From Scytalidium lignicola (taxonomy: Eukaryota; Ascomycota; Leotiomycetes): a stretch of 64,000 bases of DNA. Each line of letters starts with the position of its first letter. Positions within the stretch are counted from its first letter, which is position 1. Below are positions 23,859-34,586 of this stretch, one piece after another. The notes beneath the pieces were generated by a model. It saw only the letters and a list, made by a program, of their open reading frames with translations. It made no database searches and was not told the origin of the DNA. The position numbers were made by a program, and so were the translations under genes. The stretch covers positions 1 through 64,000 of the forward strand of contig NCSJ02000022.1 in assembly GCA_002812745.2 (NCBI GenBank), read 5' to 3'.

Positions 23859-24495
23859 ATGCTCGCAGTCAGAAGGAAGGCAGTTAAATCTGCCGATCGG
23901 TTTTCTGCTGCGATCAGCCGGAAGTCTCACGCTTCGAAACGTTATTCTAGCACAGCACATGGCCATGATAGTCATCATTCAGGACCAAAGGATGAATCTC
24001 TAGGTGTCAGTAAAGAAGTGTAGAAGGTCTATCATTTTGCTAATAAGGGATGCAGACAACTTTTTGGCTTGCAATTGGCCTTGTCCCAGCATCAGTTGTT
24101 ATATACAGCGCCTCCCGACCTTCGAAAGACGGCAGCCAACCAGCTCTATCGCGATTCATTGAGAGCTATTCATCCTGGAAGGAGCAATGGCTGACAAGAA
24201 ACACATTACATACAAATATGATTGAGCAAGCAGCACATGATCGTATTCTCATTAACACTTCCCCTGGAAGCCCAACCGTTAATCTCAAATTCCCAGAGTA
24301 TGGCTTTACTAAATAGTTTATGCGGGTTTCGAGGCCTTTTACTAACCAAGGATTAGAGTATTTAACACCGGATCGCCATACAACGTCGTAGCCGGCCAGG
24401 GTCCAAGGAATATGGATGGTTTAATCGCTCACTACAAGGCGCGCAACGCTGAAGAGGAGGAGAAAAAATTGAAGGCGCAAGCTAGCAGCGCATAG
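23859..24495 (+). CDS. NADH:ubiquinone oxidoreductase 17.8-kDa-type accessory subunit
   Basis: Accessory subunit of mitochondrial complex I, of the type first described in Neurospora as the 17.8-kDa subunit. Three exons (23859-24005, 24056-24297, 24357-24495) give 175 aa. The N-terminus MLAVRRKAVKSADRFS with a downstream KRYSST is a typical matrix-targeting presequence. One TM segment follows (TTFWLAIGLVPASVVIY). The diagnostic sequences are RNTLHTNMIEQAAHDR and EVFNTGSPYNVVAGQG, the second being restored only by the second splice. An in-frame ATG at 23832 would add nine residues; I prefer 23859 for the cleaner presequence. Confidence 0.92.
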
Positions 24496-25077
24496 AGCTA
24501 AAGTTAGACACTTGTCATAGTAAATATACCTTGTTTTATAGTTGATATTGTGTTTGGAATGATTTGAATCTGTTATATCTCAATGGTGTGTGATCTTATC
24601 ATGTGCCCAGTTATATTGGTCATGTTATAAGTGCTTATCTCTTCAAATCTAGACTCTGGGTTAGTATTTTGTTGATTCTTAAATTTGACTCCTAAGTACG
24701 CTTCCTAGATCGTTTCATTCTGTGGAACCTAGTGGGTTAGAAGCACACACTGCTCTATATGTAGAGTATCACTCTCCACTCCACTTGATTCTTCACCATT
24801 TTTTTGTCTGTTAAATCTGTGCTTACCTATGAGTTTGTGCGCTTGCCTCACAGCTCGTCACTGTGGTATACTTTTTGGGCTTAACAGATGTAACCGCATA
24901 ATTAAAGCCCCATAGTTCCACTATTCACTATTATGCATAGTAACATATCTTGTACGGTTTGTAAGAATCCTTCTCTTACATAACAACCGATTAGCTATGA
25001 AAGTATAATTTATGTTAGCTATTGATTTAGCTGCATCATAGTATACTTAGACAATACACACTCCCTTAGGAGCAAGC
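24496..25077. other. Intergenic region
   Basis: AT-rich spacer between two plus-strand genes, with the 3' UTR of the complex I gene and the presumed promoter of the next one. No coding frame or repeat seen. Confidence 0.6.
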
Positions 25078-25584
25078 ATGGAACGACTGAAATCATCTTC
25101 TGAGGGTATATCTACAGGTTCAAGTGTGGGGATCCAGTACTCAAACATACGTCAAACAGAACCAACCGCCGAAGAAACAACTCCTGGCACAAAGGCACCT
25201 AATCAGGTTACTAATGTTATACATACCAAGCATCTAGATCTTCATCCGATTACAAAAGCTAGCCGTCTCATACCACTGAACAACATATTTGCCACTGAAC
25301 TAGATAACGTTCCAGCACATATGGATTCCACTGTTCCCAGTAATCCGGGCATACACAACCAGCGAAGCGAAGATGTTGAGCATAACATGCTAGGAGTGGA
25401 AGGTGGACGAAATCGGATGAGGACAAAAGATGATATTAAAGATAATGTGGATTACCAAAGGCCAGACGAAGAAAGCTCTGAGTATTCGGGAAAAGGAAAG
25501 TTCAAGAAATGGTTAGAAAATGGGCGGAAAAAGGAACTCCAGCAGAACAAAAGTCATTGGTCTTGGAAGTGCAGCTGTACATAG
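25078..25584 (+). CDS. Orphan hydrophilic hypothetical protein
   Basis: A 168-aa single frame, start MERLKSSSEGIS, with no family I recognise. It is hydrophilic and probably disordered, with a charged C-terminal part (KFKKWLENGRKKELQQ). No signal peptide. The end looks unnatural: changing the length of the five-A run near 25528 would continue the protein into the overlapping frame that ends at 25775, which has two strongly hydrophobic stretches (LYIVLLIFIELLEAI and WITISVFGLFSSSAIGF). Given other homopolymer errors in this window, the true product could be a membrane-anchored protein of about 230 aa. It may also not be a gene. Confidence 0.45.
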   Translation: MERLKSSSEGISTGSSVGIQYSNIRQTEPTAEETTPGTKAPNQVTNVIHTKHLDLHPITKASRLIPLNNIFATELDNVPAHMDSTVPSNPGIHNQRSEDVEHNMLGVEGGRNRMRTKDDIKDNVDYQRPDEESSEYSGKGKFKKWLENGRKKELQQNKSHWSWKCSCT

Positions 25585-26195
25585 TTTTACTAATATTTAT
25601 TGAATTACTTGAGGCCATTAATTATCGTCGTCTTTGGCTTCGGGAGCCTGTCACTAAATTTGCTTCTTTGCTTCTTTGGGATTGGATCACCATCTCTGTG
25701 TTTGGCCTCTTCAGTTCCTCTGCCATAGGATTTCTGCACTTTCAAGTCGTAATGGAGCATTTAGCCTCCTTTTGATGGGAACAGGGGCTGTAGTATTAAC
25801 TAAGTCTACTAGTCTAGGAGGTCAATGCCTGCTTTAAACTCATACGCCCTGTTATCCTTTGTTCATTTACTGACCGCCCCCCTCAACGCTCGTAAACGCA
25901 CTGGTTCCAAGATCACCTGTAATCTGCACTACGACAATAACCCTCTTATCAGGATATATAAATGGGATCTGAGTTGTGCAAAGTATCTAAAATAAACAGA
26001 ATTCATCTCCGTCCTTGTGGCTTTAAAGATTGCCAACGCCACCAATGCTAGTGCCACCTTCAACCAAATGTCCTTGACGCCATATCGCTAAAAATCAAAA
26101 TGCTTCCTACCAGAATGGAAAACAAAGTGAGAATGAACTCGATGAAACGATCTAGGCGGCCATCTAATACGTGGATCACATCTCATCGTAGCCTC
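25585..26195. other. Convergent intergenic region
   Basis: Includes the hydrophobic frame up to 25775 noted for the preceding gene. The remainder is non-coding as far as I can see, and holds the SPT2 3' end. Confidence 0.5.
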
Positions 26196-27258
26196 TCACC
26201 GCCGAGCCCTCTTGGCCATTGCTATAAGCCTCTTTCTCTTCTCTTCCTTCTCACGCTTCAACCGCATCTCCTCGCGCAATGCTTCTGCATCCTCATGTCG
26301 AGCAATTCTCTCCGCATATTCTTCCTCTTTGTCCACCTCATAGACAGCTGCTTCCATATCCGAAGAAACGTCTGAATAATAATTTTCCTCCTCCTCCTCT
26401 TCTTCCTCGTCTTCTTCACTCACGTAATACCGCTTTGACGAAGAACCACCACCATATCCAGAAGACCGATTTCCGTTCACTGCAGGGCGAGATGTAGATG
26501 CGGAGGCTGATCGTGCACTACCTGGTTTTGGACGGGCTGTCCCCGTATATCCAGTCGTCGCCAGTGCCGCCTTTTTGACCTTTTTCTCGGGCAATACCTT
26601 ATCTTTCTCTAATCCCTTTGAAGCTGAACCAACCTTACCACTATTCTCTCGCACACTATTACGTTCATCTCGCAGCGGAGCTTGACCAGTTCTGCCATTC
26701 ATCTTCTCGCTTGCAAGCGTCTTTCCTAGTTTCTGAAGCCTGCGAGCTTTGATATCCTCTCGCTCTCGTTTCTCGATCCTTTTATGTTGAATCTTACCAA
26801 CTGCACCAAGATTCGCCTGCGCAGCCTTTGCTCTTGCCATTATCTCTGCGAACGATCCCTTCTTAGGTGGTTTTGAGCTGTTTGTCATCGCAGACGTTGC
26901 TGGCGCTGTCGGGGTCACTGACTTTGGCGTGGGTGGAATATATCTCTGAGGCCCCGGGCGTTGGTTGCTTGGCGGAGTTGGATTTACCGTCGAGTTCGAG
27001 TTGGAAGAGTGTGACGCTTGGTTTTTGTTTGAATGAGGAATCTGTGCGGATGGCCTTGCAACTGAGGGCTTGGCCCGCTGGGCCCCCTCAGAAGGCCTTC
27101 GAATATCATTTTCAGCTTTGCGAATCAGCGTGACTGGAGAAGATGACAACGTTGGACTGGGCTCGCCAGTGATCTGGGCGAGCAGATCGCCGATCTGTAT
27201 ACTGTTAATAAATTATGGTTTTGTGAGAAAAGGTGAACGCTTGACATACTGGCGGCAT
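26196..27258 (-). CDS. SPT2: SPT2 chromatin protein
   Basis: Spt2-family histone H3-H4 chaperone/HMG-like protein that acts on chromatin during transcription elongation. Two exons: a first coding exon of only 9 nt (27250-27258, MPP) and exon 2 (26196-27194), with a 55-nt intron; total 335 aa. The second exon opens with IGDLLAQITG, so the joined start MPPIGDLLAQ reads well. The middle is basic, with SSFAEIMARAKAAQ-type sequence (SFAEIMARAKAAQ) and KIQHKRIEKRERE. The C-terminal SPT2 domain is visible: an acidic run, SDMEAAVYEVDKEEEYAERIARHED and a basic end. It faces RPP2 across a 635-base promoter region. Confidence 0.92.
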
Positions 27259-27893
27259 CTTATCTGGTTATGTCTTCTCAAGGACTTCAGAGATCAACAA
27301 CCAATCTCCCCAGTCACGTTGACAGTACAGCCGTGAAGGACCATCAGAAGCCACTAATAGCCTTTCTTGAACACGGTGTTCCTATGTGTGGTGCCACAAG
27401 GCCTCAAGGATTTTGTTGCGCTGCGCCACCAACTGTTTGCTTTGCAGTGGGAAGGTTGAGAATGAAGGCGCGATGAGTCTGCCTGCCAGTCTGGTTGACA
27501 ATAATTACTAGATGCATCTAGCCGACAATTACCAAACGCGCAATTAGATCACCGTACATTTTTCTTCGTTAACTTCTGCACCATTTTCGACAGAACCCTC
27601 CGCCTCGCTTAAGTGCCCACCGGACCACACAGGAAGTTTCGCGACATCTTGAATTTCCGATTCCAACCATCAAGTTCGCCTCACAACATATTCCTCTTCA
27701 CCAGAACTCGACGTTTCAGTCTCCGCCCAACCTGCGGTTAAAGCGATTGGATCTCTTGTTCATTCGAAATTCTATATAGAGTAAGTGTTTTCTTCTTCAT
27801 CTTTGCCTAAACTTATTTAGATCGCCTTTGGCTGCGAATTCTGGATTCCAAGAATTGACATTGAACTGACATTGCTATGCTCTAGCGATCAAA
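27259..27893. other. Divergent promoter region, SPT2 / RPP2
   Basis: Head-to-head spacer that also contains the RPP2 5' UTR and its probable intron (27781-27885). Plus-strand frames at 27070-27476 run antisense to SPT2 and look like chance. Confidence 0.65.
27781..27885 (+). other. Probable 5' UTR intron of RPP2
   Basis: GTAAGT at 27781, a good branch-like ACTGAC near 27866-27871, and TCTAG at 27881-27885, eight bases before the RPP2 start codon. Leader introns are common in fungal ribosomal-protein genes. Read only from splice signals. Confidence 0.65.
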
Positions 27894-28345
27894 ATGAAGC
27901 ACCTCGCAGCCTACCTCCTTCTTTCTCTCGGTGGTAACTCCTCCCCATCCGCCGGTGATGTCAAGAAGGTTCTCGACTCCGTCGGAATTGAGGCCGATGA
28001 GGAGCGTCTTGAGAAACTGATCTCTGAGCTTGAGGGCAAGGACCTTCAGGAGGTATGATCGCCTTTTGTCATGACGAGTATGCACTAGATGTTAATTGGT
28101 CTTGCAGTTGATTTCTGAAGGTTCCTCCAAGCTGGCTTCCGTCCCAAGCGGCGGCGGCGGCGGTGGTGGTGCCGCTGCTGCTGGCGGAGCTGCCGCTGGC
28201 GGTGCTGCTGCTGAGGAGAAGGAGGAGGAGAAGGAAGAAGGTATGCTCTGCTAGATACCAGTCATTAATTTTAGGATGCTTGCTAATACACCTTGCAGAG
28301 AAGGAAGAGTCCGACGAGGATATGGGCTTCGGTCTTTTCGACTAA
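27894..28345 (+). CDS. RPP2: 60S acidic ribosomal protein P2
   Basis: Ribosomal stalk protein P2, which with P1 binds uL10 and recruits elongation factors to the ribosome. Three exons (27894-28052, 28108-28240, 28299-28345) give 112 aa. The N-terminus [15 protein letters not shown] is P2-type rather than P1-type. The Gly/Ala-rich hinge (poly-G then poly-A, residues about 65-90) and the acidic phosphorylatable tail ending [11 protein letters not shown] are fully conserved. Introns are typical in position. The leader probably contains an additional intron. Confidence 0.97.
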
Positions 28346-28978
28346 GTGGTCAACTTTACCTGGCCCGCTTTACTTTTTCTCAATCCGCTTCTCAAGGCAA
28401 GGGTTTCGGGGCAATTGGAGGGAGCTGTGCGCGCTCAGGATATCAATGTAGACCATGGGTTACGGTATGGGGTTATCAGACTCGGTATTTAAAAAGTAAT
28501 ATGGGTTATGGACTACACAGTACAATGAGACGTGCTCTTTCCAGATTTTTATTTTTCAGACCGTGTATACTGTCAAGAAAATATTTGTAGAAACGAGGAA
28601 CTGAGAATCAGTAACGCCAATATTTCTCAATTAGGAATGCCCTTGCTAGATAAGAGTCCCGTTTCCAGCTTCTAAATCCACCAGTAAAACATAAGGCTAC
28701 CTTATCATCATAATTGATAGTCATCGTCTTAGGATACATTTCTGTAGCTTATCGTGCTGCGGCTGATCCATGTTATTGTACAGCACCCCTCCCAAAAATT
28801 ATAGGGTTTTGCTTAAGTATTAGCCCTCGAATAAAGTTTGTGGCTCGCGCTAGCCCATAAGCGAGACAGCACCAAATGGTAGAGATCGCGGCGTTTTGAG
28901 CATCCATCCCCACGATCGCCGACAACCTTCGCCTTTCGACAAGAATCGAAAAGTGAACACCCTCAGACCACCGCAATC
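28346..28978. other. RPP2 3' end and RPS15 promoter
   Basis: Spacer between two ribosomal-protein genes on the same strand. It includes an ATAGGGTT motif at 28801-28808, about 170 bases before the RPS15 start, listed separately. Confidence 0.6.
28801..28808 (-). promoter_or_regulatory. AACCCTAT (telo-box-like) motif in RPS15 promoter
   Basis: AACCCTA-type elements are known from fungal and plant promoters of translation genes. A single 8-base match can be chance, but one also lies upstream of the NUFIP1/RPC25 pair (32948-32956). Confidence 0.35.
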
Positions 28979-29714
<736 letters not shown>

Positions 29715-30838
29715 ATTGTTATCTGCTGGGTTTGATGGATGGAATTATTGGGGTAATGGGGTTATGGTTAACTTTGCATCTTGCGGCATNAAAAAGTGGC
29801 TGTAATAGATAGCAATGAGAATCTTCTCTGCACTAGAATCTTAATTTGATGTATGTGATTGTACTATTTGATGAATTGATTGTCAATCAGGAGTAACAAC
29901 TCATCACATCTTGAAAGNTTTAAAGGCTTTTATTATCTTTTTAGCTGGCAGAGTGGTTATCATTGCGCACGTCCATGATTTGTTAATTTTCGAAGATTTT
30001 GTACAAGATACATCATGGTAACCATTCTGTTAACCAAGGGGATACCTACTACTGAAGCGCATGCTCAATAGGGAAATAATTTTGCTTTTCAAGATCAAAT
30101 AACACGATAATGTACAGGGAATATCAGCTCATTCATTAGACCAAGAGTTAAAACACAATACATCAAAATAATCAACCGTGTTTTGAGTATCTGCTTATTG
30201 CATAGAAAGTAACTCGGTTTGATAGAATCATCCAAACAACGCAATAATGTACATTTTAAGCTTGAGGCCACTTGTTCTAGCTAGAAACTTTTATCAGTAA
30301 CAATTCATTTATGGACAGCCACCTGTTTCGTGCAGTACCCAACGCCTAGATAAAATCCTACTATAATGAAAATAGTTATCGCGAAGAGAGCTCATGATGA
30401 ATACTTATACAATGAGCTAACGGAAACCGAGAATCGAGATGGAAATTATAACCAGGAGGGAATGTTGCAGTGTTGAGAAAATCATATGGGAGCCTTGTAG
30501 TAAGCTATACTTCTGGAGGATATCAACAAACTTGTCGAATATAGTCTTCCTCCGAGATCCCAGCTCAAGAACAACACATAGCAAACGGGAAGTTAAGTCA
30601 AACAAAACCAAAAGTGTTCGTGTGTGATATATAGCCAGAAAGCGAACTAGACTTAACAATATCGATCAACGTAATATTCAAATATAGTGCATGATCATAT
30701 TCCAGCTGTCAGTCGGCTCTCAAGAAACTGGATTAAAACCAAAGCATCAAACGTCGACGAGCGTGTAAAACAGGGAGGGAAGAAAGAATCTATTTGAGCA
30801 GTTGCAAGACTAGGGAATCAATAGCAAATGAAAGGTGA
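29715..30838. other. Convergent 3' intergenic region, RPS15 / NUFIP1-like
   Basis: About 1.1 kb, AT-rich, no credible frame on either strand. N bases at 29790 (beside five As) and 29918. Confidence 0.6.
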
Positions 30839-32885
30839 TTAGACCTCTCCGTCGTCGATGCTCTCCGTTTTGATATGGTCATCCTCCTCAGACTTAATGT
30901 GCAGGTCTTTAGATGATGCGGAAGAGTCTGGATGACTGTTGGATCTGGATCTCATTGCTAGATCATTTTGATGTTGTTGGACTTGAGCAGCCAGAACAGA
31001 ACCGTCCACATTTTTTGCACTAGCATTCTGATGATCCGACATTAACCCCTTTTCTTTTAGATACTTGATAGACTTAAGTATTGTGAGATCGTCTTTCGCA
31101 GTATCGTTTAGGATCAGCCGTTGCGCAAGGGTCATCACACCTCCATTCGCTTCCTTCTCTCTAAGAGCTTGGTTGCGAACCTCTTGATCATGAACAAAGC
31201 GACACTTGCCCTTCTTGCCACAAGTACCACCAGTTGAAAAGTACTTGCAATGGCGCTGGAGTTGAGCCTTTGGTGCAGCGGCAACTTGTGATAGAATGGA
31301 GACATGAGAAGAAGCAACTTCAGGCTTTGAGTCGTCGGAACCTGAGTCGGAATCATCGGAGGACTCGTCATCATCTCCGTCATCCCCATCGCCATTGTCA
31401 CCAGTCTCTCGCTTTCGCTTTGAGCCAGCATTCATAGCATCTTTAATTTTCTGCTCAGCTTTCTCGAGTTGGAGTCTAAGCTTCTCAGCTTTTCTCTGTT
31501 GTCTTTCCAACTTCGATTCACCGGCGCTAGACTTCTTGCTTGTAGCGTCAGCATCGTTAGCAGCACTGGCTCCATTTGTTTGTTGGCGTTTACGAAGCTC
31601 TTCAGCTGCGGCCTCTCTACGAGCTTTCGTAGGATAGCGAGCCTTTCGTTCAGCAATCCATGCAGCGATATCCGTTGGAAGTCTACTAATCATCAGCAAT
31701 ATATCCCATGTTTATAACATAAATTCGAACATACTGCGGTGTATCTGGTCCTAGTAAATTGACAAGGCGAACTTCTTCGTCAATATCATCTTCTTCGCTA
31801 TCTTCATGATCAGGACCGTTTGGAGTGAGACCAAGTGTATTGGTTTTACGCTTCTTATTCTTTTTCTTATTCCTAGCATCATTTTCTGCACCTGCAGATT
31901 TATGAGCTGGGGCGGGAGAACCAGAATTGCCATTCAAACGATTGTGCCTGTCATGAGGACGGTGACGAAAATGATCTCCACGACCTCGCCCTCTGAAATT
32001 AGAACCACCTCTACCCCCACCTCTATTATGAGGGGTAGAGTTATATGGGTTAGGATCAAGTGGTGGACGCTGTCCACCATGAGTGAAATTCTGTGGAGGG
32101 TACGACTGGTATTGAGGTTGGGAAAATGGAACAGGAGAACTTTGATGCGCATTTGGATATTGTGGAGCAAAACCATTGCCCGCTTGGGCGATCTGGTCTC
32201 CGCTTCGATCATTATCAAAACCCATACGGATTGGAGGGCCCATCAAGGGTGCTTCATGGCCACCACGGCCAGAATTGAAGCCACCACGACCCCTACCTCT
32301 CCCAGCATTGTTGTATTGGGGTTGTGGGTGTTGAGGAGGGCCTGACCACTGTTGTAGAGGCATACCCCCTTGAGGCGGCCCCATCTGTGGTTGGTGAGAC
32401 ATGGGAACCTGTGGACCGTAAGAAGGTTGAGGAGGTTGCTGATATGGTTGTGGAGGCTGTTGAGGGCCATATTGAGGAGGTTGGCCATAGGACTGAGGAG
32501 CATAGTTAGGGTGATAGTTTTGAGCAGATAACGGTATAGGTGGTGGAGGTTGGTGTATTGACTGGGGATGCTGTTGTGGGTGTTGCATTGGACCAGGCTG
32601 CGGTGGGCCGTGCTGCTCATGTCCCCATTGAGGAGGAGGATAGTTACCACTAGGACCTTGTGGACCGGCGTAAGGTGGAGGGTTTTGAGGTCCGTAGGCA
32701 ACAGGTGGTGGACCTTGGGGATTGTACCCAGCATGAGGATTGAAAGCGTGAAAATCACCACGACCGCTTCTGCCACTACCACGAGAACCACCGCCGCCGC
32801 GGGGAGGCTGTTGAGTATAGCTTGGAGCGTAAGGTCCTGGGGGAGGCGGCGGTGGAGGGAAGTTGTATTGGGGGTTGGCAGCCAT
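30839..32885 (-). CDS. NUFIP1-domain protein with CCCH zinc finger
   Basis: Two exons (31735-32885 and 30839-31682, intron 52 nt) give 664 aa. Residues 1-300 are low-complexity, rich in Pro, Gln and Gly with RG/RGG clusters (RGRGRGGF, RGRGRGDHF), typical of RNA-binding and phase-separating proteins. The exon junction lies in the NUFIP1 conserved segment LLGPDTPQLPTDIAAWIAERKARYPT. A coiled basic stretch (KLERQQRKAEKLRLQLEKAE) and one CCCH finger follow (CKYFSTGGTC, KGKCRFVH). NUFIP1/Rsa1 proteins help assemble box C/D snoRNPs via Snu13 (15.5K). The zinc finger is CCCH, not the C2H2 of animal NUFIP1. Divergent with RPC25. Confidence 0.88.
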
Positions 32886-33418
32886 GTCTCGTCGTTCTGC
32901 TTCTCAGAAACTTATTATAACAATCCACCAACTTCTCTGAAACGATTTTTAGGGTTGAGTTTATAAATAGAACTCTAATCCTATCGATACATTATTTGGT
33001 GACAATAAAATGTGATTTTTTATGAACGAGAGACAGATGAAGTTTGGAAGATCTAACACCTCCTTCGCTACTGGAAGTCATGAGTCTGTGCGTTTAGCGG
33101 ATAGTGGGTTAAATATATTCCGAGGGTGCTCAGGGGAGGCTCTCGATATGCGGAATGAAGTTATTCCGAAATGCCTATCGCCGCTTTAATTCCTAACTAA
33201 AAGTTGGAAGTGAAAACTGACTTGAGAGCTGTTTACCATGTCGACATTAAACCAGAGCTTTTTCTAAATTAGAATTCTAAAAAAATCGGGATCTTGAAAA
33301 AAGCAAACCCTGGAATTAACACAAACGCTGGCCAAAAGGGACCTTGTGACGTCAACATTCACTTTTTCTGTTTAGTCTTCTGTTTTCGAGCTTCCAATTT
33401 ATCCTTGGGGAGGCCGGA
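32886..33418. other. Divergent promoter region, NUFIP1-like / RPC25
   Basis: Head-to-head spacer of about 530 bases with a TTTAGGGTT motif at 32948-32956. No reading frame of note. Confidence 0.6.
32948..32956. promoter_or_regulatory. AACCCTAAA (telo-box-like) motif
   Basis: Sits 63-71 bases upstream of the NUFIP1-like start codon on the minus strand. The same core occurs upstream of RPS15 (28801-28808) and in the CYS3/regulator spacer (36075-36082). Regulatory role is inference. Confidence 0.35.
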
Positions 33419-34236
33419 ATGTTCATCCTTGTGAGCGTGCTAGGAAGACTAACGAGAGAACCATGAAATCTAACAATCCCACAGACAAAAATAGCAGATC
33501 TAGTTGAGATCACTCCTGAAGACTTCAGTAAGGATGCAGCTCAAGCAATTGAAGACAACATAAACGCCAAATATGCGAACAAGGTCATCCAAAAGATCGG
33601 TCTATGTATATGTTTATATGACCTCTTATCTGCTTCAGATGGTCTCATTGGACATGGAAAAGGAGTTGTTAATGTTAACGGTAAGCTATCTTTGGCTTTA
33701 TTTTCCGGATGACCAGGTTTAACAACCGATTATAGTCGAATTCCGTCTTATTGTTTTCAGACCTTTCAAGCATGAGGTTATGCTCGGGCGGATCAGCAGC
33801 TCTACTACTACAGAAATTAGGAGTGAGGTTCTTAATCTTCATTATTTTATTTCTCTAACTTTTTCCCAGTACGAACTCATTTCTTTGACTCCATCGTCGT
33901 GCCAATGAAGATGCTCCCGGAAGGATCTTACTTGTACGTCTCATCTTATCATGTCTCAAACAACCTAACTGACAATTGCCCTGTAGTGATCACAAGGAAC
34001 AGGTGATGATCTGGATGTCAGAGGGTACACCACTCTACTTCGATAACCATGAAACAGTTCGATTCCGGATTGAGAAAGAGCATTGGTTTGATCAGAGCCC
34101 CGTAGGCCCAAGTGAAAAAGAAGATGGCCTGGTTGTCAAGCAAAGCCCGTATGTTATTGAGGCTTCGATGGAGGACCCAGGCCTAGGCCCAGTGCTATGG
34201 TGGGATGGTGGGGATGAGGAACAGTATGATCAGTGA
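33419..34236 (+). CDS. RPC25: RNA polymerase III subunit RPC25 (RPC8)
   Basis: Pol III stalk subunit, paralogue of Rpb7, which with Rpc17 takes part in initiation of tRNA and 5S rRNA transcription. Five exons (33419-33430, 33485-33680, 33736-33822, 33870-33933, 33987-34236) give 202 aa. The first coding exon has 12 nt (MFIL). The Rpb7-type N-terminal domain is clear: KIADLVEITPEDF, NAKYANKVIQKIGLCICLYD, GVVNVNVEFRLIVFRPFKHE. The C-terminal OB-fold part has FFDSIVVPMKMLPEGSYF and the IWMSEGTPLYFDNHETVRF segment. All junctions keep frame. It converges on CYS3. Confidence 0.95.
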
Positions 34237-34586
34237 GAAACATTTACCTCGGGTGAGCCAACGGGTGAGCCAACAGGTCCGAATTGATGAAAGAGGTTTT
34301 AGAGGCGTTAATGGGTTGGAGACGTCTTCATTTTCATGGGACATTTACGGTAAAGTCAGAAGAGTAAAAGCGTATGGAGCAAGGGTTTGGGCGTTAATTA
34401 CATATTTTTGATGTTTATTCATGTCAAATAAATATCTCTTTTATATATCCCTAGTCCTCAAGTAGTGTATCTGCCCTCCGAGGCATTTTAAAAATAAAAA
34501 TAGNAAAAAAGATCTAAAAGAAAAAACTGCCCCGACATATCAAGCAGACGTAATGATGAAAAACTAATTATAGGCGCCTAGATGCT
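34237..34586. other. Convergent 3' intergenic region, RPC25 / CYS3
   Basis: 350-base spacer holding both 3' ends, a 12-bp tandem (34251-34274) and an N at 34504 beside a six-A run. Confidence 0.6.
34251..34274. repeat. 12-bp tandem duplication in RPC25 3' region
   Basis: GGGTGAGCCAAC is present twice in direct succession just after the RPC25 stop codon. Probably slippage. Confidence 0.8.

Noticed and set aside
29715..30838. Possible tRNA or other small RNA in this AT-rich spacer
   Set aside because: I looked for B-box-like GGTTCGA and its complement here and elsewhere in the window and found none with a matching A box or cloverleaf.
31806..32966. Long open frames opposite and in other registers of the NUFIP1-like gene
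   Set aside because: Shadows of the low-complexity Pro/Gln/RGG coding sequence, which keeps several frames open.
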